Source of the DNA: Acidobacteriota bacterium | Lineage (GTDB): Bacteria; Acidobacteriota; Blastocatellia; RBC074 | NCBI GenBank assembly: GCA_016715865.1 | Contig: JADJXM010000006.1 | Span: 1-64,000, forward strand | Length of the DNA: 64,000 bases | Direction of reading: 5' to 3' | Position numbers and translations under genes: made by a program | Shown: piece after piece, positions 10,350 through 29,101 of the stretch | Numbering within the stretch: position 1 is the stretch's first letter | Layout: every line of letters starts with the position of its first letter | The notes under the pieces: model-generated | The model's database searches: none | What the model was told of the DNA's origin: nothing | The model's input: only the letters and a program-made list of their open reading frames with translations

Positions 10350-12275
10350 ATGGGTGAACATAATGTCTCGTCCGAGCAGGATGCGGCCAGAACGCAAGCC
10401 TTCATGAAGGCTTTGTTGGCGGATCTTGGCGCGCTTCAGGTCATGCTGGATACAGGCCGGATCGAGAGTGGGGTGAATCGCATCGGCGCGGAGCAGGAGA
10501 TGTTCCTGATCGACAAGTCGATGCGCCCGGCCTCGATCGCGATGAAAGTGCTTGAACGCGCTCAAGAGAGCCGTCTGACGACCGAAATCGGTCTGTTCAA
10601 CCTCGAAGCCAATCTATCCCCGCGGGAAATCAGCGGTTCCGGCCTCTGTCAGATGGAGCAGGAGATCGAGGAACTGCTCAAGATAACGCGCAAAGTCGCA
10701 CGGGAAAATGACGCGGAGGTGCTGCTCTGCGGAATACTGCCGACTCTTCTGCAATCCGACCTGAGCCTGGACAACATCACACCGAATCCAAGGTATTACG
10801 AATTGAACCGAGCCATGCAGCAATTGCGAGGCGAGGCGTTCAATGTGCATATCAAGGGGCTCGACGAGATGAACCTGACGCATGACAACGTCATGCTCGA
10901 GTCCTGTTGCGCGAGTTTTCAGATACATCTGCAGGTCGGACCCGAGGAGTTCGCCCGGCTATACAATCTGGCTCAGGCGATTTCGGCCCCGATACTGGCC
11001 GCCGCCACCAACTCTCCGCTGCTCCTCGGGCACAGGCTGTGGCATGAAACACGGATCGCGCTCTTCCAGTTCTCGACTGATGACAGATCGAGTGCGCGCC
11101 AGATCCGCAATCATCCGTCCCGTGTGAGCTTCGGCGAAGGATGGATCAGGAATTCGGTCATCGAGATCTTCCGTGAAGAGATCGCGAGATTTCGAATCAT
11201 GCTGACCAGGCAGATCGACGAAGATCCGTTCGAGGTGCTCAATCGGGGCGATCTGCCCGACCTCGGGGCGCTGCGGCTGCACAACGGCACGATCTGGCGA
11301 TGGAATCGACCGTGTTACGGGGTTTCGAACGGGATCGCTCATCTTCGCATCGAACACAGGCCGCTGCCATCGGGGCCGACGGTCATCGACGAGATGGCGA
11401 ATGCCGCATTCTTCTACGGGCTCATGGCTGCGTTGAGCTGCGAATTCGGCGATATCGACAGACGCATGACTTTCGACGAAGCCAAGAACAACTTCATCTC
11501 AGCCGCCAGGCTGGGGCTCAATGCACAGATGACATGGGTGGACGGTCATTTCGGTCCGGTTTCGACATTGATTCTCGACCACCTGTTGCCCCTCGCGCGT
11601 GAGGGATTGAAGAGCAAGGGTGTCGATACTGAAGTCATCAACCGTTATCTGGATGTTATGCAAGAGCGCGTAGAACGCAATCAAACTGGATCGCTCTGGT
11701 CGCTGCGTTCGGTTGCGGCCATGACCGGCGGTGAATCACGCGAGTTTCATCAACGAGCGATTGTCGAATGCATGCTGGAAAACCAGCTTTCCGGGAACCC
11801 TGTTCACGAATGGGAGCCGGCCACGATGTCTAAATGCAGTACCTGGAGTAAAACGCATCAGATAGTCCGGCAGTTTATGTCGACGGATCTTTTTACACTT
11901 CATCCGGACGATCTGGTCGATCTGGCAGCAAGCGTCATGGACTGGCGTCATATCAGACATGTTCCGGTCGAAGACGATGCAGGCAGTCTGGTCGGTCTGA
12001 TATCGCATCGCGATATGTTGCGCATGATGGCTCAGGGGATGCTCAACCGCACGACCGGTCACGTCGCCGTCAAAGAGATCATGAAACAGGATCTTGTAAC
12101 AATCGCGCCTGATACTCCAACGATCGAGGCGCTCAGAATCATGCAGCAGAAAAGGGTTGGCTGCCTGCCGGTCGTTCAGGAGGGTCGTCTGGTCGGACTC
12201 GTGACAGCCTATGACTTCCTCTCCCTCTCTGCCGAGATAATTGAAAAGGAGCTCGATAAAAAGGGCGATCAATGA
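10350..12275 (+). CDS. GCS2-type glutamate-cysteine ligase family protein fused to a CBS pair
   Basis: 641 residues. The N-terminal ~480 residues match the GCS2 (YbdK-like) family: VNRIGAEQEMFLID near residue 45, LFNLEANLSP, ESCCASFQIHLQVG, and a histidine/arginine-rich RIEHRPLPSGPT segment. Two CBS domains follow (about 505-640): DLVDLAASVMDWRHIRHVPV and VKEIMKQDLVTIAPDTPTIE. CBS pairs usually bind adenosyl ligands and would make the ligase energy-responsive. Whether it makes gamma-glutamylcysteine or another glutamyl amide is unknown. The next gene is a bacilliredoxin, so a thiol-metabolism link is possible. It diverges from the GMC gene. Confidence 0.82.
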   Translation: MGEHNVSSEQDAARTQAFMKALLADLGALQVMLDTGRIESGVNRIGAEQEMFLIDKSMRPASIAMKVLERAQESRLTTEIGLFNLEANLSPREISGSGLCQMEQEIEELLKITRKVARENDAEVLLCGILPTLLQSDLSLDNITPNPRYYELNRAMQQLRGEAFNVHIKGLDEMNLTHDNVMLESCCASFQIHLQVGPEEFARLYNLAQAISAPILAAATNSPLLLGHRLWHETRIALFQFSTDDRSSARQIRNHPSRVSFGEGWIRNSVIEIFREEIARFRIMLTRQIDEDPFEVLNRGDLPDLGALRLHNGTIWRWNRPCYGVSNGIAHLRIEHRPLPSGPTVIDEMANAAFFYGLMAALSCEFGDIDRRMTFDEAKNNFISAARLGLNAQMTWVDGHFGPVSTLILDHLLPLAREGLKSKGVDTEVINRYLDVMQERVERNQTGSLWSLRSVAAMTGGESREFHQRAIVECMLENQLSGNPVHEWEPATMSKCSTWSKTHQIVRQFMSTDLFTLHPDDLVDLAASVMDWRHIRHVPVEDDAGSLVGLISHRDMLRMMAQGMLNRTTGHVAVKEIMKQDLVTIAPDTPTIEALRIMQQKRVGCLPVVQEGRLVGLVTAYDFLSLSAEIIEKELDKKGDQ

Positions 12276-12382
12276 ATTGCATGACCTCGCTTGATTCGGA
12301 GTGTTCCTTCCTATTAGTATCATTTCGCTGTTATGAAATCTTCCCGAACCCGAATTTGGAAATTATCGCCGGAGGTAAACTT

Positions 12383-12832
12383 GTGGCTTATTCAGAATTA
12401 TTGATCAAACCGATGCGGGAAGATCTGACCGAACTCGGAATCGAAGAAACACGATCGCCGGAAGAGGTAGATGCCGCGATACAGGGAGCGACCGGAACAG
12501 TCATGGTCGTAGTCAATTCGGTATGCGGATGCGCGGCCGGCAAGGCCCGTCCCGGAGTCGGACTGGCGCTCCAGAACAAAGTGACGCCGGAGAAGGTGAT
12601 CACTGTCTTCGCGGGCGCCGACATCGATGCGACCGAGCGTGCGCGCGGTTACTTCAAGGGCTATCCGCCGTCATCGCCCTGCATCGCGCTGCTGCAGAAT
12701 GGCCGTGTTGTCTATATGATGGAGCGCTATCAGATCGAAGGACGTGACGCTCACGAGATCGGCGCCGAACTGAGCAGGGCGTTCGATCGGTTCTGCGACA
12801 AATCCGCTCAGCCCGCCGCAACCGGTGATTGA
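12383..12832 (+). CDS. BrxA/BrxB family bacilliredoxin
   Basis: 149 residues from the GTG at 12383, with GGAGG seven bases upstream; the product then begins VAYSELLIKPMREDLTELG, matching the usual family N-terminus. The redox centre is VVNSVCGCAAGKARPG (C-x-C), as in bacilliredoxins YphP/YqiW, which remove bacillithiol from mixed disulfides in the cytoplasm. C-terminal features GYPPSSPCIALLQNG and YQIEGRDAHEI also fit. It is encoded 107 bases after the GCS2-CBS gene on the same strand. Confidence 0.9.
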   Translation: MAYSELLIKPMREDLTELGIEETRSPEEVDAAIQGATGTVMVVVNSVCGCAAGKARPGVGLALQNKVTPEKVITVFAGADIDATERARGYFKGYPPSSPCIALLQNGRVVYMMERYQIEGRDAHEIGAELSRAFDRFCDKSAQPAATGD

Positions 12833-12856
12833 GCAAGAGATGAAGCGATAGTTCGC

Positions 12857-15064
12857 TCAGACGAGTTCGGAGAGCATGGTAAAGCGCTGAGTTGCTTCGA
12901 GGTTGTGCATTGCCATGCCGATCGCCCTGGTTGATCCGATCAGGACTGCGGTCTTTTTGGCGCGTGTCAGGGCGGTATAGAGCAGGTTGCGGCTGAGCAT
13001 GAGATAGTGCTGCGGGTGGAGTGGAAGGACGACGGCCGGATATTCCGAACCCTGCGACTTATGCACTGTGACAGCGAAGCCGTGGCCCAGTTCCAGCAGA
13101 TCGGCGTAATCATAAACGACCTGACGGTCCTGAAACCTCACCATAACCAGTTGATCGATCCGGTCGATTCTTTCGACGGTTCCCATATCCCCGTTAAAAA
13201 CATCGAGTTTGTAATTATTCACTTTTTGGATGACGCGGTCGCCTTCGCGCAGCATGCGGTTGCCGCGTGAGAGTTCATTCTTCCCTTCCCCTGGCGGATT
13301 GAGCGCCGCCTGCAGCACATCATTTAAATGACTGGTTCCGACACGTCCGCGGTTCATCGGGCAAAGAACCTGGATATCTGTCCGCGGGTCGTAACCGAAC
13401 CGGCGAGGAAGACTGCCGGCCACCGATTTTACGATCAGATCGACGACCTGATCAGGTTCATCCGCTTCAATGAAGTAACAGTCAGTAGTTTGCTCTCCGG
13501 GTGTGATGAGTTGAGGGAAGTCTCCGCGATTGATGCGGTGGGCATTACGAATGATGAGGCTCTCGGCAGCCTGGCGAAAGATCTGGGTCAGCCTGACGAC
13601 AGGCAGCGCGCCGGATTCGATGAGGTCCCTGAGCACCGCTCCCGGGCCGACCGAAGGCAATTGATCGACGTCCCCGACCAGGATGAGCTGGGATTCGGGC
13701 GAGACAGCTTTGAGCAGACTGTTTGCGAGCACGACATCTATCATCGATGATTCGTCGATGATCGTCGCATCAGCATCGAGCGGGGCGTTCTCGTCCCGTT
13801 TGAATGCCATTCGCGAAGGATCGAATTCCAGGAGGCGATGGATGGTTTTAGCTTCCCGGCCGGCAACCTCCGCCAGGCGCTGCGCTGCCCGTCCCGTCGG
13901 GCTGGCAAGGGCTACGGATTTACCCATCGCCAGAAAAAGCCCGACCATCGTTCGCAGCGTCGTTGTCTTCCCCGTGCCGGGGCCGCCGGTCAAAATCATG
14001 ATTCGCTCACGAGCGGCCATGCGGATGGCATCCTGCTGCTCGTCGGATAGTTCGATCCCATGCCTCTCAGTGTATCGTTCGAGCCAGCGGTCAACGCGCC
14101 CTTCGTCGACGTGGACATGTCGTTCGCGTAAAACCTTCAGGCGGCGGGCGAGACTTCGCTCGGCCTGCCAGATGGCCGGCGCATAGATCGATTCGCCTTC
14201 CCCCTCGCCTTTCTTGAGCGAGCCTTCAGATATCATCATGCCAAGCACGGCGGCGATCTTCCCGTCATCCTCGATCTCGAGGGCTTTCTTCGCTCGTTCG
14301 ATCAGCTCCGGCGCAGGCAGGTAACAATGTCCCTCATCTGTGGCTTCGAAAAGTACGAACTTCAGTCCCGCACGCAACCGCTCTTCGGAATCGGCGGCAA
14401 TTCCCAGATGGCGGGCTATCTGATCGGCGGTTCGAAAGCCGATTCCATAAACATCCTCGGCCAGACGGTAAGGGGTCTTTTCGACAACCGAGATCGCATC
14501 ATTGCCGTATTGCTTGTAGATTTTGACGGCGTAATGCGTCGAGACTCCGTGGCTTTGCAGAAAGAGCATGACCTCTTTGATGGCGCGCTGCTCATCCCAG
14601 GCTTGCTGGATCATATCAACGCGTTTGCGGGCAATCCCCTTGACCTCGCTCAGTCGCGAGATGTCCTGTTCGATAACATCCAGCGTACGATCGCCGAAAT
14701 GTTCGACGATCCGCCGCGCAGTGACTGGTCCGACACCCTTGATCAGCCCTGATCCGAGATATTTCTGAATGCCGGCGATCGTTGCCGGGCGGACGACCGA
14801 ATAATCCGTTGCCTTGAATTGATCTCCGTACTGAGGGTGCGACGTCCACCAGCCAGTCACTTTCAGGCTTTCTCCTGGAGAGATGGTCGAGAAATTCCCC
14901 GTGACAGTGACCGGGTCGCGAAACCCCTGAGCCAGAAAACGCAGGACCGAATATCCATTCTGTTCATTGTGGTATGTCACGCGATCGACCGATCCGGTGA
15001 TGGTCTGCGGCGTCGCTGATGACAACGATCCTCCAAACAGATTTTCCTGGTCTTTTTCGGCCAT
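12857..15064 (-). CDS. recD2: RecD2-type SF1B DNA helicase
   Basis: 735 residues, close to the usual RecD2 length. An N-terminal OB-like region (ITGSVDRVTYHNEQNGYSVL) is followed by helix-hairpin-helix-like repeats (GLIKGVGPVTARRIVEHFG), then the RecA core: Walker A MILTGGPGTGKTTTLRTM near residue 360, IIDESSMIDV (Walker B), LILVGDVDQLPSVGPG, VRLTQIFRQA, and the C-terminal GFAVTVHKSQGSEYPAVVLPL. RecD2 is a 5'-3' helicase that works without RecBC, in repair and fork processing. It converges with the bacilliredoxin gene, with 24 bases between. Confidence 0.93.
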   Translation of the reverse strand: MAEKDQENLFGGSLSSATPQTITGSVDRVTYHNEQNGYSVLRFLAQGFRDPVTVTGNFSTISPGESLKVTGWWTSHPQYGDQFKATDYSVVRPATIAGIQKYLGSGLIKGVGPVTARRIVEHFGDRTLDVIEQDISRLSEVKGIARKRVDMIQQAWDEQRAIKEVMLFLQSHGVSTHYAVKIYKQYGNDAISVVEKTPYRLAEDVYGIGFRTADQIARHLGIAADSEERLRAGLKFVLFEATDEGHCYLPAPELIERAKKALEIEDDGKIAAVLGMMISEGSLKKGEGEGESIYAPAIWQAERSLARRLKVLRERHVHVDEGRVDRWLERYTERHGIELSDEQQDAIRMAARERIMILTGGPGTGKTTTLRTMVGLFLAMGKSVALASPTGRAAQRLAEVAGREAKTIHRLLEFDPSRMAFKRDENAPLDADATIIDESSMIDVVLANSLLKAVSPESQLILVGDVDQLPSVGPGAVLRDLIESGALPVVRLTQIFRQAAESLIIRNAHRINRGDFPQLITPGEQTTDCYFIEADEPDQVVDLIVKSVAGSLPRRFGYDPRTDIQVLCPMNRGRVGTSHLNDVLQAALNPPGEGKNELSRGNRMLREGDRVIQKVNNYKLDVFNGDMGTVERIDRIDQLVMVRFQDRQVVYDYADLLELGHGFAVTVHKSQGSEYPAVVLPLHPQHYLMLSRNLLYTALTRAKKTAVLIGSTRAIGMAMHNLEATQRFTMLSELV

Positions 15065-15130
15065 GTTTGAGAATAAGTAGTCTGTAACTTAAGTTTCTTG
15101 TATTTAAGACGCGAAGCGGGCCAAAGGGTT

Positions 15131-15300
15131 TAATCGCCAAGGCGCGAAGAAGCGCAAGAATTTAATCGCAAAGGCCGCAAAGGGGCAAAATTGATTGTGC
15201 GTTGTGTCGGAATGGTATTACGCGAATGGGCAATAATCCGGCAAATTCATATCCTGGGTTGAAATGCACTCTTTGCGTCCTTGGCGATTGAAATTCTTAA
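15131..15300. repeat. Inverted-repeat element, family C (AATCGCAAAGGCCGCAAAGG arms)
   Basis: The left side contains two tandem arm-like units (TAATCGCCAAGGCGCGAAG and TTAATCGCAAAGGCCGCAAA). The right arm reads CTTTGCGTCCTTGGCGATTG. The inner loop holds a 16-base string AATGGGCAATAATCCG at 15225-15240 that recurs exactly in the element near 30.2 kb. Confidence 0.75.
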
Positions 15301-15321
15301 GACTTAGATTCCAGATAATTT

Positions 15322-15455
15322 AGTTACCAGCATCCAGTTTCCAGTAAATTACTCACAAGTTTTGTTTCAAGTCCGCAGGAAAATATAAATTCGTTGCTCG
15401 TCATCCACTGGAAACTGGAAACTTTTTCCACTGGAAACGTCTTCTCATGGAAACT
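15322..15455. repeat. Inverted-repeat element, family B (TTTCCAGT / ACTGGAAA arms)
   Basis: Left arm CCAGTTTCCAGTAAA starts near 15333. The right side has three copies of an ACTGGAAAC-like unit up to about 15455. Same arm vocabulary as the elements at 52.0 and 54.4 kb, but the loop looks diverged. Confidence 0.65.
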
Positions 15456-15784
15456 AATCACGCTTTTCACCGTCGCCGGGCTTGAGCATCGTAATTATAG
15501 TTTGATCGATCTGAAAAACTGCAAGAATCTTCAAATTCGTCAACATTATTCGCGGCCAGCCAACAAAACAATCTGATAAACCATAGCAATTTCATACTTT
15601 TCCGTCATGGAACGGAGCTTGCCCCTATCTGGGTGTCAATATCGAGTAATCGATTGGAGACGGATCCAATCGAGAAGTACGAGAAGCCACATGCATAGCG
15701 AGCCGTGTGGAAATGTTTCTGGAGAAATGAAATTGAACGCCGCAAGCATGACAGCGGCGATGAAGATCAGGAAGGAGCAAATAA

Positions 15785-19390
<3,606 letters not shown>

Positions 19391-19392
19391 CC

Positions 19393-19471
<79 letters not shown>

Positions 19472-19545
19472 TGTCCTTGACATCCCTATTCCCTGCCCAT
19501 AGGCTATCCGGTGCTGTATCATCATCCTATACCGGAGAAAACTTC

Positions 19546-20595
19546 GTGCCCTTCTTTTTTGACCTGTCTTCTCTCATTCCGACGATTGAGCGCAATCCGT
19601 TCGAGCCGGTTTTGGTGCCCGACGTCATCTCTGAAGAGATCCCTCCGGAAGAGACAGAGGCTGTCGAGATCATAGATACCGGACTGCCGATCCCGACGCA
19701 CTATGATTTCGATCTCATGCGTGCGATGGTGCAGGATCCGTTTCGGCTCTTCGTCTACTGGCAACTCAGGGATGACCCGTTCGAGCGATTGAGAAAGATC
19801 TTCCCTAAGGAGCAGGGCGATGGATTTCACACGGTTCTCAAGTTGATCGACGAGACGAACAATATCGCGGTCTTCTTTAACGCGGCGTTCTCGCGCGAAT
19901 ACTGGTTCAGCGTTTTTCCTGATCGCAGGTATCGTGTCGAGATGGGACTGCGTTCAGAGCGGCAGGGATTTATCAGGCTGCTCAGCTCGCAATCGGTCAC
20001 GACACCGCGCGGAGGCCCGTCTGACCAGGTCGCTCCGGACCCGGAATACAAAATCACGGCCGACGAATACATCGAAGTGATCAGAGAAAGCCATTTGATT
20101 CCAGAGCGTGCGTTCACTCTGGACGCGCTGCTGCCGGGCGGCGGCGGGGATGTTCCGCCCGAAGCAAGAAACGCTGTCTGGGAACAGCTGCCACCGTCAT
20201 TTCGCCGGTTGATGAAGGCGATTGTCGATATTCAGGCCGGACGCGATTTCGACAAATGGTGGGAGCGCCTGAGCCACGAAGAGCTTTCGGGAGTGGTCCG
20301 CGAGTTCCTCGATATCATCCGGCAGATGGGTGACGGCGAACTCGGCTACATTCTGCTTCTGAGATATCTGCCGGAGCTGCTGCGCCGCGCGATCCGAGAC
20401 GAATACCAGACAGAAGGCCAACGTGAACTGCAGATTGACAAACCCATCCTGCTTTATCTGGCGGAGCGCCTTGGACAGACGGCCTCGGAGATGCAACCAG
20501 CACAGCCTTTCGAAAGTGCAGGCGGCCCCGGCGAAGAGGGCCCGTCGCCGCTCGAAATCTCGCAGGGACAGTGGCTGCCAAGCATGAGGCGATGA
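19546..20595 (+). CDS. DUF4912 domain protein, partner of GH57 enzyme
   Basis: 349 residues from a GTG at 19546 with GGAG eight bases upstream. The longer frame from an ATG at 19468 starts inside the perfect inverted repeat and is therefore unlikely. The DUF4912 core is the segment DFDLMRAMVQDPFRLFVYWQ and the strands after it to about residue 175. The rest is helical with no recognised motif. DUF4912 proteins often stand next to GH57 glucan-branching-type enzymes, as here (50 bases upstream of one), so a role in glycogen or alpha-glucan handling is plausible but untested. Confidence 0.7.
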   Translation: MPFFFDLSSLIPTIERNPFEPVLVPDVISEEIPPEETEAVEIIDTGLPIPTHYDFDLMRAMVQDPFRLFVYWQLRDDPFERLRKIFPKEQGDGFHTVLKLIDETNNIAVFFNAAFSREYWFSVFPDRRYRVEMGLRSERQGFIRLLSSQSVTTPRGGPSDQVAPDPEYKITADEYIEVIRESHLIPERAFTLDALLPGGGGDVPPEARNAVWEQLPPSFRRLMKAIVDIQAGRDFDKWWERLSHEELSGVVREFLDIIRQMGDGELGYILLLRYLPELLRRAIRDEYQTEGQRELQIDKPILLYLAERLGQTASEMQPAQPFESAGGPGEEGPSPLEISQGQWLPSMRR

Positions 20596-20645
20596 GCCTT
20601 CAACCCGGCATCCAACTTCTTTTTTTAACATGACCGGGAATCTTT

Positions 20646-22358
<1,713 letters not shown>

Positions 22359-22360
22359 CC

Positions 22361-22996
22361 ATGTTCTGCATTCACTGCGGCAAAGAGAATCCGGACGAAT
22401 CCACTTACTGCATCAAATGCGGAGAGAGGGTGGTGACGGGATCCGGCGTGAGCAATCGGATGCTCATTCTTGCCGGGTCTGCCGCGGCGGTATCCATTCT
22501 ATTTGGTGTAATCAGCCTGTTCGGGGATCAGATGAAATCTCGCCAGGCAACACCATCGAGGGTAGCTGCCTCGCCTTCTCCGATCGCCAGTCCGACGCAG
22601 CCGGTGACCGAGGTCGAAATGATCCCGGCCGAAGACGGCTCATCGGATTCGGGCCCTCACAATATCGTCAGCGAAACTATCAGGATCGAACCGAAATCAT
22701 TTCGGGCAATTCGGTTCATGGTCGAACCGCGTCCGGGCACTGCGCGGCTTTCCGGCGAAGTCGTCGCTGCCGGCGGAGGCCGCGACGACATCTATTTATT
22801 AATACTGGATGATGCGGGGCTTCAAGATTACCGTCATAAAAGTGGATATTCAACGTATCTTGAGACGCGCGTGACCGATAGGAAGCAAGTCTCGGTGACA
22901 CTGCCCGCGGGATCATATCACGTCGTCTTCAGTAACACGCACGCGCGATTTTATCCGAAACGCGTGAGGGCGGATTTGAAGCTGAGTTATGAATAG
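22361..22996 (+). CDS. Zinc-ribbon single-pass membrane protein
   Basis: 211 residues. An N-terminal zinc ribbon (MFCIHCGKENPDESTYCIKC, C-x-x-C...C-x-x-C) is followed by a membrane helix (about residues 36-55, MLILAGSAAAVSILFGVISL), a Pro/Ser-rich linker and a beta-rich outer domain of about 120 residues with no known motif. The ribbon would be cytoplasmic and the C-terminal domain outside. The ATG sits directly after a repeat arm, so the start has no visible Shine-Dalgarno. Its stop overlaps the AraC-family gene start by 8 bases, suggesting translational coupling with that regulator. Confidence 0.75.
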   Translation: MFCIHCGKENPDESTYCIKCGERVVTGSGVSNRMLILAGSAAAVSILFGVISLFGDQMKSRQATPSRVAASPSPIASPTQPVTEVEMIPAEDGSSDSGPHNIVSETIRIEPKSFRAIRFMVEPRPGTARLSGEVVAAGGGRDDIYLLILDDAGLQDYRHKSGYSTYLETRVTDRKQVSVTLPAGSYHVVFSNTHARFYPKRVRADLKLSYE

Positions 22997-23837
22997 TCCG
23001 GGCACTGGAATACCGTCGAAACGGATATTCATTGAATCATCCTTCTCGATCGAGCGGCGAATATTTACCCGCGGAAGACATCCCCTGCCACCGCAACCCG
23101 ACTATCTGATCTTCTATCCCCTGAGTTCTGCATTCGAAGCGTTTCCTGCCGGCGCCTGTCTTTTCGGCAATCCGAACCAGCCGCTGGACCCTGGATTCAG
23201 CCGCGGGCGCAGCGAGGCGCTGCTGGTTCGATTGTCGCCCGAACTGCTGATCGAAAAGGCCGCCCGATTGCGTCTTTACCGGACCGGATCGCAACTGCTC
23301 TTCAGTCAGGTGAGAGCGGATAACGATGATCGACTGAGCGGACTGTTGAATCTGATTGGCGTCGAGATGGAATCCCGCGCCGCCGGCTGGCGTGAGATGA
23401 TCGGCTCTCAGATCGATCAATTGGGCGTCTACCTGCTGCGCAATCATATCAACGTACGCCGGTCGGAGGAGATCGAGCTATCACGTGCAGGCATCGTCGA
23501 TCGCAGGTTACGACGGGCGATTGAATTCATGCACGACAATTGCAGTCGTGAACTGAGCATTGCGGAAATAGCAGCGCACGCTTATCTGAGCGCATTTCAT
23601 TTCGCGCGGCTTTTTAAAAAGATAACCGGGACATCGCCTCACGCATATCTGGCTATGCTGCGCATCGAACGCGCCAGAAGGCTGCTGGCCGAAACCGATC
23701 AGCCGATCACTGAAGTGGGCTCGCTGGTCGGCTATCCCGGGCAGAGCCACTTCACCAAAATCTTTCGCGAGATGACCGGCATGACTCCGCTGGCATTCCG
23801 GCGTGCCGCCGGTGAACCGCCGAATGAGACCGAATGA
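22989..23837 (+). CDS. AraC family transcriptional regulator
   Basis: 282 residues. The N-terminal ~170 residues are a divergent sensor domain with no motif I recognise. The C-terminal ~100 residues are an AraC/XylS double helix-turn-helix: SIAEIAAHAYLSAFHFARLF then ITGTSPHAYLAMLRIERARR and VGSLVGYPGQSHFTKIFREM. It overlaps the zinc-ribbon membrane protein gene by 8 bases. Its target could be the molybdenum-hydroxylase operon that follows 221 bases downstream, but nothing in the sequence proves it. Confidence 0.85.
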   Translation: MNSPGTGIPSKRIFIESSFSIERRIFTRGRHPLPPQPDYLIFYPLSSAFEAFPAGACLFGNPNQPLDPGFSRGRSEALLVRLSPELLIEKAARLRLYRTGSQLLFSQVRADNDDRLSGLLNLIGVEMESRAAGWREMIGSQIDQLGVYLLRNHINVRRSEEIELSRAGIVDRRLRRAIEFMHDNCSRELSIAEIAAHAYLSAFHFARLFKKITGTSPHAYLAMLRIERARRLLAETDQPITEVGSLVGYPGQSHFTKIFREMTGMTPLAFRRAAGEPPNETE

Positions 23838-23949
23838 AAGTTGAGGCGCGCCCTGCCCCGGCATGCTTGTCAGGCTGAGACCCGGCTTGATATACTTCCA
23901 CTCCGCATTATTTCACAAGCATCTATCTGTAACCGATCATTCTTGATAT

Positions 23950-23965
23950 GCGTCTGCGCAGACGC
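23950..23965. promoter_or_regulatory. 16-bp perfect palindrome upstream of the molybdenum-hydroxylase operon
   Basis: GCGTCTGCGCAGACGC reads identically on both strands, 94 bases before the (2Fe-2S) subunit start. It could be an operator for a dimeric regulator or a terminator hairpin for the AraC gene (AT-rich sequence follows, but no clean T-run). A second hairpin, CTGCCG/CGGCAG, lies at 24017-24034 just before the ribosome-binding site GGAGG. Confidence 0.4.
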
Positions 23966-24046
23966 GGCATTATTGTTTGGAAATATTCACGTCAATACAT
24001 GCAGTAGCTGAAGAATCTGCCGACAAGGCGGCAGTCCACATTAAAT

Positions 24047-27844
<3,798 letters not shown>

Positions 27845-27847
27845 ATG

Positions 27848-27921
27848 ATGATTGCAGAATGATGAATGATGAATTTATCGATTTTTAATTCATCATTCAT
27901 CATTCATAACTCATCATTCTT
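27848..27921. repeat. Inverted-repeat element, family E (GAATGATGAATGATGAATT arms)
   Basis: Left arm AGAATGATGAATGATGAATTT and right arm AATTCATCATTCATCATTC...ATCATTCT around a short loop near 27880. It lies entirely between the FAD-subunit stop and the small Cys-rich gene. Confidence 0.8.
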
Positions 27922-27935
27922 CTTTGGGGGTTGTT

Positions 27936-28292
<357 letters not shown>

Positions 28293-28312
28293 CATTCGAG
28301 GAGGCAGTAACA

Positions 28313-28987
28313 ATGCGGAAATTTTCTCAAATTCTATCGATCGGCTTCGCAGTCGTGGTATTGGCGACAGCAGCGCAGGCGCAGCAGATCTATGGTGAAT
28401 ATATCGAGTCGCGAAATGCTGATGTTTACACTGGCCATTGCTTTGCGATGTCTGAGGTGAACCTGGTCGGTGATCAGGCGATACTGGCGTGGCATGTCAC
28501 GAAGGGTGAATGGAACGGTGTGAAGCTCGATGGGTTGAGCGTGGTCGGGGTCGCCAGGGCCTCCGGTACGCTCGGTAATCCACATGACAATCCGCTGCCC
28601 GCCAAGGCAGTTATGATTGTAGATGAGCGGGCAACAATCGAGCAGCGCGAGGCGCTGAAGGCATTTGCGCAGGAGATGGCCGGCGATCTGCTTGACGTCG
28701 TGGTCCGCACGGAAGTGGCGCCGATCAGCATGGAGGTGGCCTATGAAGGCGAGCACCCGGCTGCCGGACGAGTCGAGGCCGGAAGCCTGGCTCAGATCAT
28801 CACTCGCAGTCTGACCGCCAAGGATCATATCTGCGGCAACGAACAGACCTATTATCCGCCGCTGGCCAGTACGGCCCATTCGATGCCGGCGGTTGCGGTA
28901 GTCGACCAATACAAAGGCAAGGGGCTGAATGTCGAATGGACGAACCGCGAAAAGCGGAGCGCCTTCGTCGGCCATTTCGCAAGATAA
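28313..28987 (+). CDS. Secreted DUF1326-like protein
   Basis: 224 residues with a signal peptide (cleavage likely after TAAQAQ, residue 24). The body resembles DUF1326: an opening GEYIESRNADVYTGHCFAMS, a middle ILAWHVTKGEWNGVKLDGLS, and a late MPAVAVVDQYKGKG. DUF1326 proteins are conserved but functionally uncharacterised; some lie near thiol or copper-related genes. A good GAGGAGG precedes the ATG at 28313. Confidence 0.7.
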   Translation: MRKFSQILSIGFAVVVLATAAQAQQIYGEYIESRNADVYTGHCFAMSEVNLVGDQAILAWHVTKGEWNGVKLDGLSVVGVARASGTLGNPHDNPLPAKAVMIVDERATIEQREALKAFAQEMAGDLLDVVVRTEVAPISMEVAYEGEHPAAGRVEAGSLAQIITRSLTAKDHICGNEQTYYPPLASTAHSMPAVAVVDQYKGKGLNVEWTNREKRSAFVGHFAR

Positions 28988-29101
28988 TCGGACGAAGCAG
29001 AATCAGCCACGGGGAGCTCTCCGTATTTCAGCCGTCAGGCTGACTTGGGGGGTGTTTCCCGTGGTTTTCACTTTATTATTGTTGTCGAGGTTTCAGGAAT
29101 T

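Larger units (their letters stand above)
15065..15784. other. 720-base repeat-rich intergenic region upstream of the TonB-dependent receptor
   Basis: No gene is visible. The region holds two different inverted-repeat elements in series (15131-15300 and 15322-15455). About 330 bases between the second element and the receptor start show no clear promoter by eye. A GGAGC stands 8 bases before the receptor ATG. Confidence 0.6.
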
